A DNA stretch of 64,000 bases from DATLGB01 sp963724135 (GTDB lineage: Bacteria; Actinomycetota; Thermoleophilia; Solirubrobacterales; Solirubrobacteraceae), in NCBI GenBank assembly GCA_963724135.1, contig CAVRTA010000006.1, positions 124,001-188,000 on the forward strand, given 5' to 3'. Within the stretch, counting starts at the first letter, position 1, and every line of letters starts with the position of its first letter. The notes under the pieces were generated by a model. The model saw nothing but the letters and a program-made list of their open reading frames with translations, was not told the DNA's origin and did not search any database. A program made the translations under genes and the position numbers. Positions 17,089 through 25,362 of the stretch are shown here, piece after piece.

Positions 17089-19507
17089 CCAGCTTGTCGG
17101 GCACGACGACGACCTTGACGACGTCGCGGCCGTCGAGGTGCTGCGCCGCGTTGGGCAGATCGCGCGCGCGAGCCTCGAGCTCCTCCCGCGCCGTGCCGGG
17201 CGGGGCCTCGAAGCGGTCGCGCACCTTCCCGTTGACCTGGACGACGATCGTCACCAGGTCGCGCTCGAGGTAGCGGGAGTCCGCCGCGGGCCAGGGCTGC
17301 TCCCACACTCGCGCCCCGGTGAGTGCGTCGTAGGCGTCAGCGCCAGTGTGCGGCGCGAACGGGAAGATCAGCGACGCGGCCGTCGCGGCGGCGAAGTGCA
17401 GCGCGTCGGCGGCGGCGGTCTCGCGGCGCCGGTAGCACTCGTTGACCAGCTCCATGACGGCGGCGATCGCCGTGTTGAACGCGAAGCGCCCGCTCATGTC
17501 GTGCGTGACCTTTTCGATCGCCCAGTGCGCCTTGCGCACCAGCTCGAGGTCGTCCCCGGCCAGGTCTCCGGCGACCCCGGGCTCCCGCGGGCCGCCGATC
17601 TCCGTGCACAGCCGCCACAGGCGCGTCAGGAACCGGTACACGCCCTCGATGTCGTCGTCGCGCCAGTCGATGTCCTGGTCGGGCGGCCCGATGAACATCA
17701 CGTAGCAGCGTGCGGTGTCGACGCCGTAGCGGTCGATGTAGGTCTGGGGCGAGATCATGTTGCCCTTCGACTTGGACATCTTCGCCCCGTCGCGCGTGAT
17801 CATCCCCTGGGTGAACAGGCGGGCGAACGGCTCGTCGAAGTCCAGCAGCCCGAGGTCGCGCAGCGCCTTGACGAAGAAGCGCGCGTACATCAGATGCAGG
17901 ATCGCGTGCTCGACGCCGCCGATGTACTGGTCGACGGGCGCCCACGCGTTGACGACGCGCGGGTCCCACGCCGCGTCGTCGTTGCCGGCGTCGCAGTAGC
18001 GCAGGAAGTACCAGGACGAGTCGACGAAGGTGTCCATCGTGTCGGTCTCGCGGCGGGCGGCGCCGCCACACCGCGGGCAGCTCGTGTCGACCCACTCCGT
18101 GGCGGCGGCCAGCGGCGCCTTGCCCTGCGGGGCGTAGTCCTCGACGTCAGGCAGCTCGACGGGCAGCTGCTCCTCTTCAACCGGCACGAGGCCGCACCGG
18201 TCGCAGTGGACGATCGGGATCGGGCAGCCCCAGTAGCGCTGCCGCGAGAGCAGCCAGTCGCGCAGCCGGTAGTTGATCGAGCGATGGCCCAGGCCCTGCT
18301 CGTCGAGCCAGTCGACGATCTCCTCGAGCGCCGCGCGGTTGTCCTTGCCCTCGAAGCGCGGGTCCGAGCCGATGAGCGGGCCGTCGCCCGTGTACGGCAG
18401 GTCACCGCCGTCGATCACGCGCCGGATCGGCAGGTCGAACGCGCGCGCGAACGCGTGGTCGCGCTCGTCGTGCCCGGGCACGGCCATGATCGCGCCCGTC
18501 CCGTACTCCATCAGCACATAGTCGGCGACGAACATCGGGATCTGCTCGCCGTTGACCGGGTTGGTGACCGTGCGGCCGAGCGGCACGCCGGTCTTCTCGC
18601 GCTCGGTGTCGCCGCGCTCCTCGGCCGTCTCGCGCACCGCCCGGTTGACGTACTCGTGGACCGCCTGCTCGTGCTCGGTCCCCTCGGCGAGGCGGAAGAC
18701 GTCCGGGTGCTCGGGCGCCATCACGAAGAACGTGGCGCCGAACAGCGTGTCGGGCCGGGTCGTGAAGACCGGGTAGTCGCTGCCGAGCTCCTCGCAGCGG
18801 AACGTGACCTCGGCTCCGTAGGAGCGCCCGATCCAGTTGCGCTGCATGGTCACGACGTGCTCGGGCCACTCGATCGTCGCGAGGTCGTCGAGCAGGCGGT
18901 CGGCGTAGTCGGTGATGCGGAAGAACCACTGCTCGAGCTGGCGGACCTCGACGGGCGTCCCGCAGCGCTCGCACTTGCCGTCGACGACCTGCTCGTTGGC
19001 GAGGACGGTCGCGTCCTTCGGGCACCAGTTGACGGCGGCCTCGCTGCGGTAGGCCAGCCCGCTCTCGTAGAGCTTGAGGAAGATCCACTGCGTCCAGCGG
19101 TAGTAGCGCGGCTCGTGCGTGCCGAACTCGCGGTTCCAGTCGATCGAGACGCCCCAATCGCGGAACTGGCGCTGGAAGGTCTCGATCGACTGCCGAGTCG
19201 AGTCGCGCGGGTGCACGCCGGTGCGGATCGCGTGGTTCTCGGCCGGCAGCCCGAAGGCGTCGTAGCCCATCGGGTGCAGGACCTGCTTGCCCGTGCGGCG
19301 GTGGAAGTGCGCGACCGCGTCGCCGATCGCGTAGTTCTTGAGGTGTCCCATGTGCGGCTCGCCGCTGGGGTACGGCAGCATCTCGAGCACGTAGGACTTC
19401 TCCGCCGTGACGTCGTCGTTGGCGACGGCCCACGTCTGCTCGCGCTCCCAGATCTCCTGCCAGCGGCGTTCGATCGGTGTGGGGTCGTAGCGGCGCGGCT
19501 CGGTCAT
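17069..19507 (-). CDS. leuS: leucyl-tRNA synthetase
   Basis: LeuS charges tRNA-Leu. The 812-residue class I synthetase has the HIGH-type motif HMGH in PYPSGEPHMGHLKNYAIGD, the KMSKS loop in KMSKSKGNM, cysteine pairs of zinc modules (WCPKD ... CERCG) and the CP1 editing domain with TTRPDTLFGATFFV. The anticodon-binding domain near the C-terminus is followed by QVNGKVRDRF, typical of bacterial LeuS. The ATG at 19507 gives the normal N-terminus MTEPRRYDPTPIE; a TTG five codons upstream is less likely. Confidence 0.97.
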   Translation of the reverse strand: MTEPRRYDPTPIERRWQEIWEREQTWAVANDDVTAEKSYVLEMLPYPSGEPHMGHLKNYAIGDAVAHFHRRTGKQVLHPMGYDAFGLPAENHAIRTGVHPRDSTRQSIETFQRQFRDWGVSIDWNREFGTHEPRYYRWTQWIFLKLYESGLAYRSEAAVNWCPKDATVLANEQVVDGKCERCGTPVEVRQLEQWFFRITDYADRLLDDLATIEWPEHVVTMQRNWIGRSYGAEVTFRCEELGSDYPVFTTRPDTLFGATFFVMAPEHPDVFRLAEGTEHEQAVHEYVNRAVRETAEERGDTEREKTGVPLGRTVTNPVNGEQIPMFVADYVLMEYGTGAIMAVPGHDERDHAFARAFDLPIRRVIDGGDLPYTGDGPLIGSDPRFEGKDNRAALEEIVDWLDEQGLGHRSINYRLRDWLLSRQRYWGCPIPIVHCDRCGLVPVEEEQLPVELPDVEDYAPQGKAPLAAATEWVDTSCPRCGGAARRETDTMDTFVDSSWYFLRYCDAGNDDAAWDPRVVNAWAPVDQYIGGVEHAILHLMYARFFVKALRDLGLLDFDEPFARLFTQGMITRDGAKMSKSKGNMISPQTYIDRYGVDTARCYVMFIGPPDQDIDWRDDDIEGVYRFLTRLWRLCTEIGGPREPGVAGDLAGDDLELVRKAHWAIEKVTHDMSGRFAFNTAIAAVMELVNECYRRRETAAADALHFAAATAASLIFPFAPHTGADAYDALTGARVWEQPWPAADSRYLERDLVTIVVQVNGKVRDRFEAPPGTAREELEARARDLPNAAQHLDGRDVVKVVVVPDKLVNVVVR

Positions 19508-19560
19508 GCGGGCGGCTGACAATAGAGGGGCGTCCGAGGCTGGCCGTAGCCTGCGCGGCT

Positions 19561-20205
19561 ATGAGCGAGGGTCCGGAGCGCGCTCGCCCGCACGTGGAGG
19601 CGAGCCGCCGCGTCGCCGCGATAATGCGTGCCGCCGAGGAGACGGCCGCCGGGCTACGCGACGAGGCCGAGCGCAGGGCCGACGCCCGCATCGCCGAGGC
19701 GGCACGGGCCGCCGACATCCGCGTGACGGCCGCCGAGGACGAGGCGGGCGAGCTCCTCGGCGAGGCGCGGCAGGAGGCGGAGACCGTCCGTGCCACCGCG
19801 GCCGAGGACGCGGCGCGCCTGCGCGAGGACGCGCGCGCCGAGTCCGTCCGCATCCTCTCCGAGGCCCGCGAGGAGGCCGGCGAGGTCCAGCGCATCGCCG
19901 AGGTCTTCGCGCAGCAGACGCGCGAAGAGGCCGAGGCCTCCGCACGCAAGCAGCTCGGCCGCGCCCGCGAGCTCGCGGCCGAGGTCCTGGCCGACGGCAC
20001 CGACATGAGCGAGCACCTGCGCCAGCTCGCCGACTCCCTGCACCGCAACGCCGAGCTGCTGCTCCGCGACGTCTCCGCCGCCCACCGGGCGATGGCCGAC
20101 AAGCTCGACGAGGCCGGCGGCGAGCTCGGCGAGCCCCGGACTCGGTCGCGCTCGCCGGTCATCAGCGACGTCCCGGAGTTCATCCCCCGCACCCCCGGGC
20201 GCTGA
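19561..20205 (+). CDS. coiled-coil protein, DivIVA-like or ATP synthase-b-like helix
   Basis: The 214-residue product is almost entirely alpha-helical with heptad-like Ala/Glu/Arg patterns (EAERRADARIAEAARAADI, DEAGELLGEARQEAETVR). The helix runs from about residue 10 to 180, with a short polar tail ending PEFIPRTPGR. No catalytic motif is seen. It diverges from leuS across 53 bp and ends just before tRNA-Ala. Such proteins are often annotated as DivIVA-domain or cell-division scaffold proteins, but the N-terminal DivIVA motif is not recognisable, so function stays open. Confidence 0.65.
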   Translation: MSEGPERARPHVEASRRVAAIMRAAEETAAGLRDEAERRADARIAEAARAADIRVTAAEDEAGELLGEARQEAETVRATAAEDAARLREDARAESVRILSEAREEAGEVQRIAEVFAQQTREEAEASARKQLGRARELAAEVLADGTDMSEHLRQLADSLHRNAELLLRDVSAAHRAMADKLDEAGGELGEPRTRSRSPVISDVPEFIPRTPGR

Positions 20206-20230
20206 ATCCGGCCGATACCATTGGGGTCCC

Positions 20231-20303
20231 GGGGCTGTAGCTCAGCTGGAAGAGCGTCGCGCTGGCAGCGCGAAGGTCAGGGGTTCGAGCCCCCTCAGCT
20301 CCA
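20231..20303 (+). tRNA. tRNA-Ala (anticodon GGC)
   Basis: A full cloverleaf folds: acceptor ggggctg pairs with cagctcc, the D arm is gctc/gagc, and the anticodon stem TCGCG/CGCGA encloses CTGGCAG with anticodon GGC. The T arm is agggg-TTCGAGC-cccct, and the discriminator base is A. CCA is not encoded. Anticodon GGC reads GCC and GCU alanine codons. Confidence 0.97.
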
Positions 20304-20310
20304 TCGCCGG

Positions 20311-20334
20311 GAAGGCCGCCGCGAGGCGGCCTTC
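20311..20334 (+). terminator. terminator after tRNA-Ala
   Basis: GAAGGCCGCC (20311-20320), loop GCGA, then the exact complement GGCGGCCTTC (20325-20334) followed by GTGTTG. It lies 8 nt after the tRNA and directly before the stop of the reverse gene at 20342, so it may serve both. Confidence 0.75.
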
Positions 20335-20341
20335 GTGTTGC

Positions 20342-20851
20342 TCAGGGCTGGACGCAGACGACGAAGATCCGGCGCGCCTGGTTGAAGCTGGCGAAGTGGA
20401 CCTCCCAGCCCGTCGGCCTGGTGCCCGTCAGAACCGGGAAGGAGTTCACGACGCCGGCCGTCTCACCGCTGAAGAAGCCGCCGCCGGTCGCGGTCTCGCC
20501 CGGCGCGCAGCCGACCTGGCCGCCGCTGAGGTTCGCGTAGACCGGGGTCGAGCTGATACCGGCGATGCGCGTTACGGCGTTGGTCGCGCCGGGGAGGCCG
20601 CGCGGCCCCCGGGGCCCTGGCCGCCCGCGGGGCCCGCGCGGCCCGCGCCTGGCAGCGGTGGTGGCCAGACGGCCCGCCCTCGCGATCCGGCCGGGCTTCG
20701 TCGTGGTGTCTCTCATCGACGGTTTCGCGATCCGCTCGGACTTCGAGGACGAAGCGGTCGAATGGCCGACGGCGAACGAGACGCCGCTGAGGGCTGCGAA
20801 CAGGGCGAGGTAGGCGACGAGGGTGGAGTGGCGGGGACGACGCGAGGGCAT
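20342..20851 (-). CDS. exported protein with a short collagen-like segment
   Basis: The 169-residue product has a signal peptide or anchor (LVAYLALFAALSGVSFAVG), a basic linker, and a short Gly-X-Y run with arginine (GPRGPRGRPGPRGPRGLPG). The roughly 75-residue C-terminal part has two cysteines (VGCAPGETATGGGFF, VVCVQP). The leader LALFAALSG resembles that of the protein at 50163-50813. The C-terminal pattern of a Cys-Pro tract, ATGGGFF and a closing Cys is what one sees in several exported actinobacterial proteins of unknown function. It is probably secreted. Confidence 0.7.
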   Translation of the reverse strand: MPSRRPRHSTLVAYLALFAALSGVSFAVGHSTASSSKSERIAKPSMRDTTTKPGRIARAGRLATTAARRGPRGPRGRPGPRGPRGLPGATNAVTRIAGISSTPVYANLSGGQVGCAPGETATGGGFFSGETAGVVNSFPVLTGTRPTGWEVHFASFNQARRIFVVCVQP

Positions 20852-20900
20852 GCGCGCACCCTACGCCGACCCCTGGCGCACTGGCAAGTGGTAAAGCGCA

Positions 20901-20929
20901 TTGCTTTCCGCACCACCTCCCGTTAGGGT
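20901..20929 (+). promoter_or_regulatory. candidate sigma-70-type promoter of the collagen-like gene
   Basis: TTGCTT (20901-20906) and TAGGGT (20924-20929) are separated by 17 bp and match -35 and -10 boxes of a housekeeping promoter. They lie 33 bp upstream of the ATG at 20962, which has GGAG at a suitable distance. The stretch is the least GC-rich part of the 110-bp intergenic gap. Prediction only. Confidence 0.4.
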
Positions 20930-20961
20930 CGCCACACAGGGATTCAACGGAGTCCCCAAGA

Positions 20962-21951
20962 ATGGGAAGGCTCGTGTTGCTTGTCTCAGGAAGGGCGCTT
21001 GGCGTGCTCCGCGGACCCGCGGCCATCACCGGAGTTGGGTTGGCTGTCATCGCAGGCGGCGGCGCCTACGCCGTCGCGAACAGCGGCGGTTCGGACGTGA
21101 TCCACGGCTGTTACAACAAGACCAACGGCCAGCTGCGTGTCGTTGGGTCCGATGCGTCGTGCCGGCAGCAGGAGGAGGCGATCGCCTGGAACAGGAGCGG
21201 TCCGCAGGGCGCGACGGGTCCCACGGGGGAGGCCGGACCAGCGGGACCGGCCGGGTCGCAGGGCGAGCCGGGTCCGCAGGGCGAGCCGGGACCGGCGGGA
21301 GCAGCCGGCGCCGACGGTGAGGACGGCGCAACCGGGCCACAGGGCGAGCCGGGAGCAGCCGGCGCCGACGGTGAGGACGGCGCAACCGGGCCACAGGGCG
21401 AGCCGGGAGCAGCCGGCGCCGACGGTGAGGACGGCGCAACCGGGCCACAGGGCGAGCCGGGAGCAGCCGGCGCCGACGGTGAGGACGGTGAGGACGGCGC
21501 GCAGGGCGAGCCCGGACCGCCGGGCCCACCCGGACCGCAGGGCGAGCCCGGACCTGCAGGCAGCGGCGGGAGCGGACTCCCGTCTGCTTTCAGGGCCGGC
21601 GGAACGTCGGCTGACTTCGGCTCCAACCCGTTGCTCGCGACGCTGAACCTGCCGGGCGGGACGTACTACATGACCGCCACGGTCCCCCTTAGGCACATTG
21701 CCACCATCGTGGTCAATGGACTTCCCGTCGGCATCGAGTGCCGGATGGGCGATCAGCTGACGGTCTCCGAGACGTATCTCTCCGATAACCAGCAATCCCG
21801 CAACGCGACGATCACATTCACCGACGTGGTGTTCCTAGCGGGTCCGGGGGCGGTCGAGCTCCGCTGCAACGAAACCCGGAACGCGAGCGCCTTCCAAGCG
21901 AGCTCGAGCAACGTCGCGAACCTCTCGGCGATCCGGGTGAGCCTCTTCTGA
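20962..21951 (+). CDS. exported collagen-like protein with Gly-X-Y repeats
   Basis: The 329-residue product has an N-terminal signal anchor (about residues 18-40), then the module IHGCYNKTNGQLRVV ... CRQQEEAIAWN. Collagen-like Gly-X-Y repeats follow at about residues 75-200, built on an 18-residue unit that includes GADGEDGATGPQGEP. The globular C-terminal beta-rich domain of about 125 residues contains two cysteines (GIECRMG, VELRCNE). The size and the jelly-roll-like look of the last domain resemble trimerising C1q/TNF-like heads, but no diagnostic motif proves this. The N-terminal Cys module is shared with the protein at 697-1614. Probably a secreted or surface fibre. Confidence 0.8.
   Translation: MGRLVLLVSGRALGVLRGPAAITGVGLAVIAGGGAYAVANSGGSDVIHGCYNKTNGQLRVVGSDASCRQQEEAIAWNRSGPQGATGPTGEAGPAGPAGSQGEPGPQGEPGPAGAAGADGEDGATGPQGEPGAAGADGEDGATGPQGEPGAAGADGEDGATGPQGEPGAAGADGEDGEDGAQGEPGPPGPPGPQGEPGPAGSGGSGLPSAFRAGGTSADFGSNPLLATLNLPGGTYYMTATVPLRHIATIVVNGLPVGIECRMGDQLTVSETYLSDNQQSRNATITFTDVVFLAGPGAVELRCNETRNASAFQASSSNVANLSAIRVSLF
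21310..21485 (+). repeat. 54-bp tandem repeat encoding collagen-like triplets
   Basis: The string gccgacggtgaggacgg starts at 21310, 21364, 21418 and 21472, an exact 54-bp period with practically identical copies. Each unit encodes six Gly-X-Y triplets. The fourth copy diverges after about 15 bp. Confidence 0.9.
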
Positions 21952-21968
21952 GGGTGAGCTGGACGGCT

Positions 21969-21996
21969 CTGGGGCCCCGCCTCGGCGGGGCCCCAG
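21969..21996. terminator. GC-rich terminator between the collagen-like gene and rsfS
   Basis: CTGGGGCCCCGCC (21969-21981) is the exact inverted repeat of GGCGGGGCCCCAG (21984-21996) with a TC loop. It lies between the convergent ends of the collagen-like gene (stop at 21951) and rsfS (stop at 22009). Confidence 0.75.
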
Positions 21997-22008
21997 GCCG
22001 TTGACGCG

Positions 22009-22347
22009 CTAACCGACGGCCTGCTTGGGCGCCTCGCCCCAGAGCTGCTCGAGCCGGTAGTACTCGCGCGCCTCGGGCAGGAAGATGTGGACGACCACGT
22101 CGAGGTAGTCCATCAGGATCCAGCGCGCCTCCGGCAGCCCCTCGACGCGGCGCGGCGTCACGCCGTGGTCGTTCTTCATGCCCTCGAGGATGCCGTCGTG
22201 GATCGCCTTGACCTGGCGGTCCGTGTTGCCCGAGCAGATGACGAAGTGGTCGGTGTAGCCGAGCAGTTCGGCGACGTCGAGGCGCACGATCTCGAGCGCC
22301 TTCTTGTCGGCGGCGTAGGCCTCGATGTGCTCGACCATCTCGCTCAC
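22009..22347 (-). CDS. rsfS: ribosome silencing factor RsfS
   Basis: RsfS (RsfA/YbeB, Iojap family) binds L14 and blocks subunit joining in stationary phase. The 112-residue product has the family pattern AADKKALEIVRLDVAELLG, YTDHFVICSGNTDRQVKAI and RWILMDYLDVVVHIF, then REYYRLEQLWG. The GTG at 22347 overlaps the nadD stop (GTGA). The order nadD-rsfS is strongly conserved across bacteria. Confidence 0.95.
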   Translation of the reverse strand: MSEMVEHIEAYAADKKALEIVRLDVAELLGYTDHFVICSGNTDRQVKAIHDGILEGMKNDHGVTPRRVEGLPEARWILMDYLDVVVHIFLPEAREYYRLEQLWGEAPKQAVG

Positions 22348-22955
22348 GCCGTCACCCCCGCGCGATAGAGCCCGCGCTCGGCGATGCAGTCCGCGACGGC
22401 GTCCGGGACCAGGTGGCGGATCGGACGACCGGCGGCGACGCGGTCGCGGATCAGCGTGGAGGAGACGTCCAGGCGCGGCATGTCGAAGAACACCAGCCGC
22501 TCCTGTGCCCCGTCGAGGCCGGCACAGCATTCGAGGATCGCGCCGCGATCGATGTCGCCGCGGTGCGCCACCGCGATCCGCGCGAGCGACAGCACCGCCT
22601 CAGGCTCGCGCCAGTCCGGCAGGCCGAGGGCCTGGTCCCCGCCGACGATGAAGGTCAGCTCGTCTCCCGGTAGGGCGTCATGCAGCGCTCGCAGCGTATC
22701 GACCGTGTACGACGGCCCCTCGCGCCGCAGCTCGTCGCGGCGCACCACGAGATCCGGCTCCGCGGCCGCCGCGAGATCGCACAGGGTGGCGCGGACCTCC
22801 GGGCCCGGTTCGTCGAGCACGGGCTTGTGGGGAGGGACCCCGGCCGGCAGCAGCGCGACCGTTTCGAGCCCCAGCTGGTCCCGCGCCTCCATCGCGCACA
22901 CGAGATGGCCGAGGTGCGGCGGGTTGAACGTCCCGCCGAGGAGCCCGAGCCTCAA
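22344..22955 (-). CDS. nadD: nicotinate-nucleotide adenylyltransferase
   Basis: NadD converts nicotinate mononucleotide and ATP to deamido-NAD. The 203-residue product starts RLGLLGGTFNPPHLGHLV, containing the nucleotidyltransferase (H/T)xGH motif, and has the second signature VSSTLIRDRV near residue 165. The TTG at 22955 overlaps the proA stop (TTGA) and gives the standard N-terminus. The proB-proA-nadD-rsfS order is typical of actinobacteria and relatives. Confidence 0.94.
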   Translation of the reverse strand: MRLGLLGGTFNPPHLGHLVCAMEARDQLGLETVALLPAGVPPHKPVLDEPGPEVRATLCDLAAAAEPDLVVRRDELRREGPSYTVDTLRALHDALPGDELTFIVGGDQALGLPDWREPEAVLSLARIAVAHRGDIDRGAILECCAGLDGAQERLVFFDMPRLDVSSTLIRDRVAAGRPIRHLVPDAVADCIAERGLYRAGVTA

Positions 22956-24217
22956 GCGCGGACCTGACCCGAGCCCTCGACCAGGTACTTGTAGGTGCAC
23001 AGCTCGCGCAGGCCGATCGGACCGCGGGCGTGCAGCTTCTGCGTCGAGTTGGCGATCTCGGCGCCCATGCCGAACTCGCCTCCGTCGGTGAAGCGCGTCG
23101 AGGCGTTGACGTACACGCACGCCGCGTCGACGCCCAGCTCGAACGCGCGCGCCGCTGCGGTCGAACCGGTGAGGATCGCCTCTGAGTGGCCGGAGCCGTG
23201 GCACGCGATGTGCTCGATGGCGTCCTCGACCGAGTCGACGACGCGCACCGCCAGGTCGAGCGACAGGTACTCCCTCCCCCAGTCGTCCTCCGTCGCCGCC
23301 ACGTCGCCGGGCTCGCCTGCGATCGCATGGGCGCGCTCGTCGAGGTGCAGCTTCACCCCGGCGGCGCGCAGCGCCGGCAGCGCGGCCGGCAGGTACGCGC
23401 CGGCGAGGTCCGCGTGCACGAGCAGCGCCTCCATCGCGTTGCACGTCCCGGGCCGCTGCGCCTTGGCGTTGACGGCGATGTCCACCGCGTTGGCGATGTC
23501 GGCGGACGCGTCCACGAAGGTGTGGCAGACGCCGGCGGCGGCGTAGATCACCGGCACCGTGGCAACCTCCATCAGCGCCTGCTTGAGGCCCTCGCCACCG
23601 CGGGGGATGATCAGGTCCACTGAGTCGCGTTGGGTCGCCAGGTCGGCCAGCTCGGCGCGCCCGCCGCCCGCGACGAGCGACACGGACGCCGCCGGCAGCC
23701 CGGCCTCCGCCACCGCGTCGCGCACGATCTCGGTCAGCACGCCGTTGGAGTGGATCGCCGACGACGATCCGCGCAGCACGATCGCGTTCCCGGACTTCAG
23801 CGCCAGCGCCGAGCAGTCGATCGTCACGTTCGGGCGCGACTCGTAGACGACGGCGATCACGCCCAGCGGCACCCGCACCTGGCGGACGTCGAGGCCGTTG
23901 GGCAGCCGGTGGCCGCCGATCACCTCGCCGACTGGGTCGCCCAGGGCCGCGATCGCGCGCGCTCCCGCCGCGATGGCGGCGATGCGCTCGTCGTCGAGCC
24001 GCAACCGGTCGAGCAGGGCGTCGCCGAGCCCGCTCGCACGCCCGGCCTCGAGGTCGCGCGCGTTGGCCTCGAGGACCTCCGGCGCGCGGGTGATCAGCGC
24101 GTCCGCGATCGCGTGCAGGGCGCTGTTCTTCGTGTCCGTATCGGTCTGCGCGAGCGTGCGCGCGGCGGCCTTGGCGGCGCGGCAGATGTCGGCTACGGAT
24201 TCCGTGGCGAGCGCCAT
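22952..24217 (-). CDS. proA: glutamate-5-semialdehyde dehydrogenase
   Basis: ProA reduces gamma-glutamyl phosphate to glutamate semialdehyde with NADPH, the second step of proline synthesis. The 421-residue product has the family segment VPLGVIAVVYESRPNVTIDC (cofactor domain) and the catalytic cysteine in GTCNAMEALLVH. SGHSEAI and AVYVNASTRFTDG-like features (VYVNASTRFTDGGEFGMG) follow. ATG start at 24217, 31 nt after proB. Confidence 0.96.
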   Translation of the reverse strand: MALATESVADICRAAKAAARTLAQTDTDTKNSALHAIADALITRAPEVLEANARDLEAGRASGLGDALLDRLRLDDERIAAIAAGARAIAALGDPVGEVIGGHRLPNGLDVRQVRVPLGVIAVVYESRPNVTIDCSALALKSGNAIVLRGSSSAIHSNGVLTEIVRDAVAEAGLPAASVSLVAGGGRAELADLATQRDSVDLIIPRGGEGLKQALMEVATVPVIYAAAGVCHTFVDASADIANAVDIAVNAKAQRPGTCNAMEALLVHADLAGAYLPAALPALRAAGVKLHLDERAHAIAGEPGDVAATEDDWGREYLSLDLAVRVVDSVEDAIEHIACHGSGHSEAILTGSTAAARAFELGVDAACVYVNASTRFTDGGEFGMGAEIANSTQKLHARGPIGLRELCTYKYLVEGSGQVRA

Positions 24218-24248
24218 ACACCCACAGGTTAGATGGGAACCAGATTTC

Positions 24249-25337
24249 CTAGTCCAGCACGAAGTAGTCCCTGTGGACCGCCTCCTCGGTGGCGCGCGGG
24301 AGGATCTCGCGCACCTCGGACGACTTGAGCCCCTTGACCTGCATCAGCTCGGACGCGGAGTAGTTGGAGATGCCCTTGCCGATGCGCCCGTCCACCCCGA
24401 AGACCTCGATCGCGTCGCCGGCGTCGAAGTCGCCCTCGACCGCCGTGATCCCGACCGGCAGCAGCGATGTCCCGCCCTCGCGCAGAGCTCGCATCGCGCC
24501 GGCGTCGACGTCGAGTCGGCCGTGCGAGGGCTTCGCGTAGCGCAACCAGAGCTTGAACGAGGAGATCCCGAGCGGGCGCGGCGGGCAGCGCGTCCCGACC
24601 CGTCGGCCGGCGGCGGCCGCCAGCAGCGTGCCCTCCTCGAACCCGCTGCCGATCACGGTCTCGATCCCCGCTGCCGTCGCCATCTCGGCGGCGACGACCT
24701 TCGACCGCATGCCGCCCGAGCCCAGCAGCGACGCCTCGTGCCCCACCGACCCCGAGAGCGCCTCGAAGTCGTCGATCTGGTCGATCAGGACGGCGCCGGG
24801 GTCCTTGCGCGGGTCGGCGGTGAACACCCCCGGCATGTTCGTGAGCAGGACGAGCTGGCGGGCCTGCAGGAGGATCGCCACCTGCGCGGCGAGGAAGTCG
24901 TTGTCGCCGAAGGAGATCTCGTCGGTGGTCGTGGTGTCGTTCTCGTTGATCACCGGGACGATCCGCCAGGCCAGCAGCGCCTGGAGCGTGCGGCGCGCGT
25001 TGAGGTAGTGCGTGCGCGCGCTCATGTCGAAGAACGTCAGCAGCACCTGGGCCGTCGTGAGCCCGCGCGCCGACAGCAGCTCGTCGTAGGTGCGATAGAG
25101 CCGGCCCTGCCCGACCGCCGACGCGGCCTGGAGCTGGTCGATCGCCCCGGGGCGGGCCGACATCCCGAGCAGGTTCATCCCGCGCGCGATCGCGCCACTG
25201 GTGACGACGACGACGTCGGTGCCGGCGGTGTGCAGCTCGGCGACCTGCTCGCACACCTGCCCGAGCGCGGCCAGGCGCAGCTCGCCCGAGTCCTCGGCGA
25301 CGACGGACGACCCCAGCTTGACGACGACGATCGCCAC
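24249..25337 (-). CDS. proB: glutamate 5-kinase with PUA domain
   Basis: ProB phosphorylates glutamate, the first and feedback-controlled step of proline synthesis. The amino-acid-kinase domain shows VVVKLGSSVVAED at the start, VVVVTSGAIARGMNLLG, INENDTTTTDEISFGDNDFL and GSGGMRSKVVAAEMA. The last 80 residues (EGDFDAGDAIEVFG ... GISNYSASELMQVKG) form the PUA domain found in bacterial ProB. The GTG at 25337 starts the protein two residues before the core; an in-frame ATG at 25358 is also possible but would nearly abut the divergent hydrolase start at 25363. Confidence 0.94.
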   Translation of the reverse strand: MAIVVVKLGSSVVAEDSGELRLAALGQVCEQVAELHTAGTDVVVVTSGAIARGMNLLGMSARPGAIDQLQAASAVGQGRLYRTYDELLSARGLTTAQVLLTFFDMSARTHYLNARRTLQALLAWRIVPVINENDTTTTDEISFGDNDFLAAQVAILLQARQLVLLTNMPGVFTADPRKDPGAVLIDQIDDFEALSGSVGHEASLLGSGGMRSKVVAAEMATAAGIETVIGSGFEEGTLLAAAAGRRVGTRCPPRPLGISSFKLWLRYAKPSHGRLDVDAGAMRALREGGTSLLPVGITAVEGDFDAGDAIEVFGVDGRIGKGISNYSASELMQVKGLKSSEVREILPRATEEAVHRDYFVLD

Positions 25338-25362
25338 GCGCGGAAGCCTACGATCCATGCCC

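Noticed and set aside
23000..24221. A long reverse frame that joins sequence upstream to nadD without a break
   Set aside because: The part over proA is a frame shadow. The nadD protein starts at TTG 22955, where the GGTFNPPHLGH signature begins.
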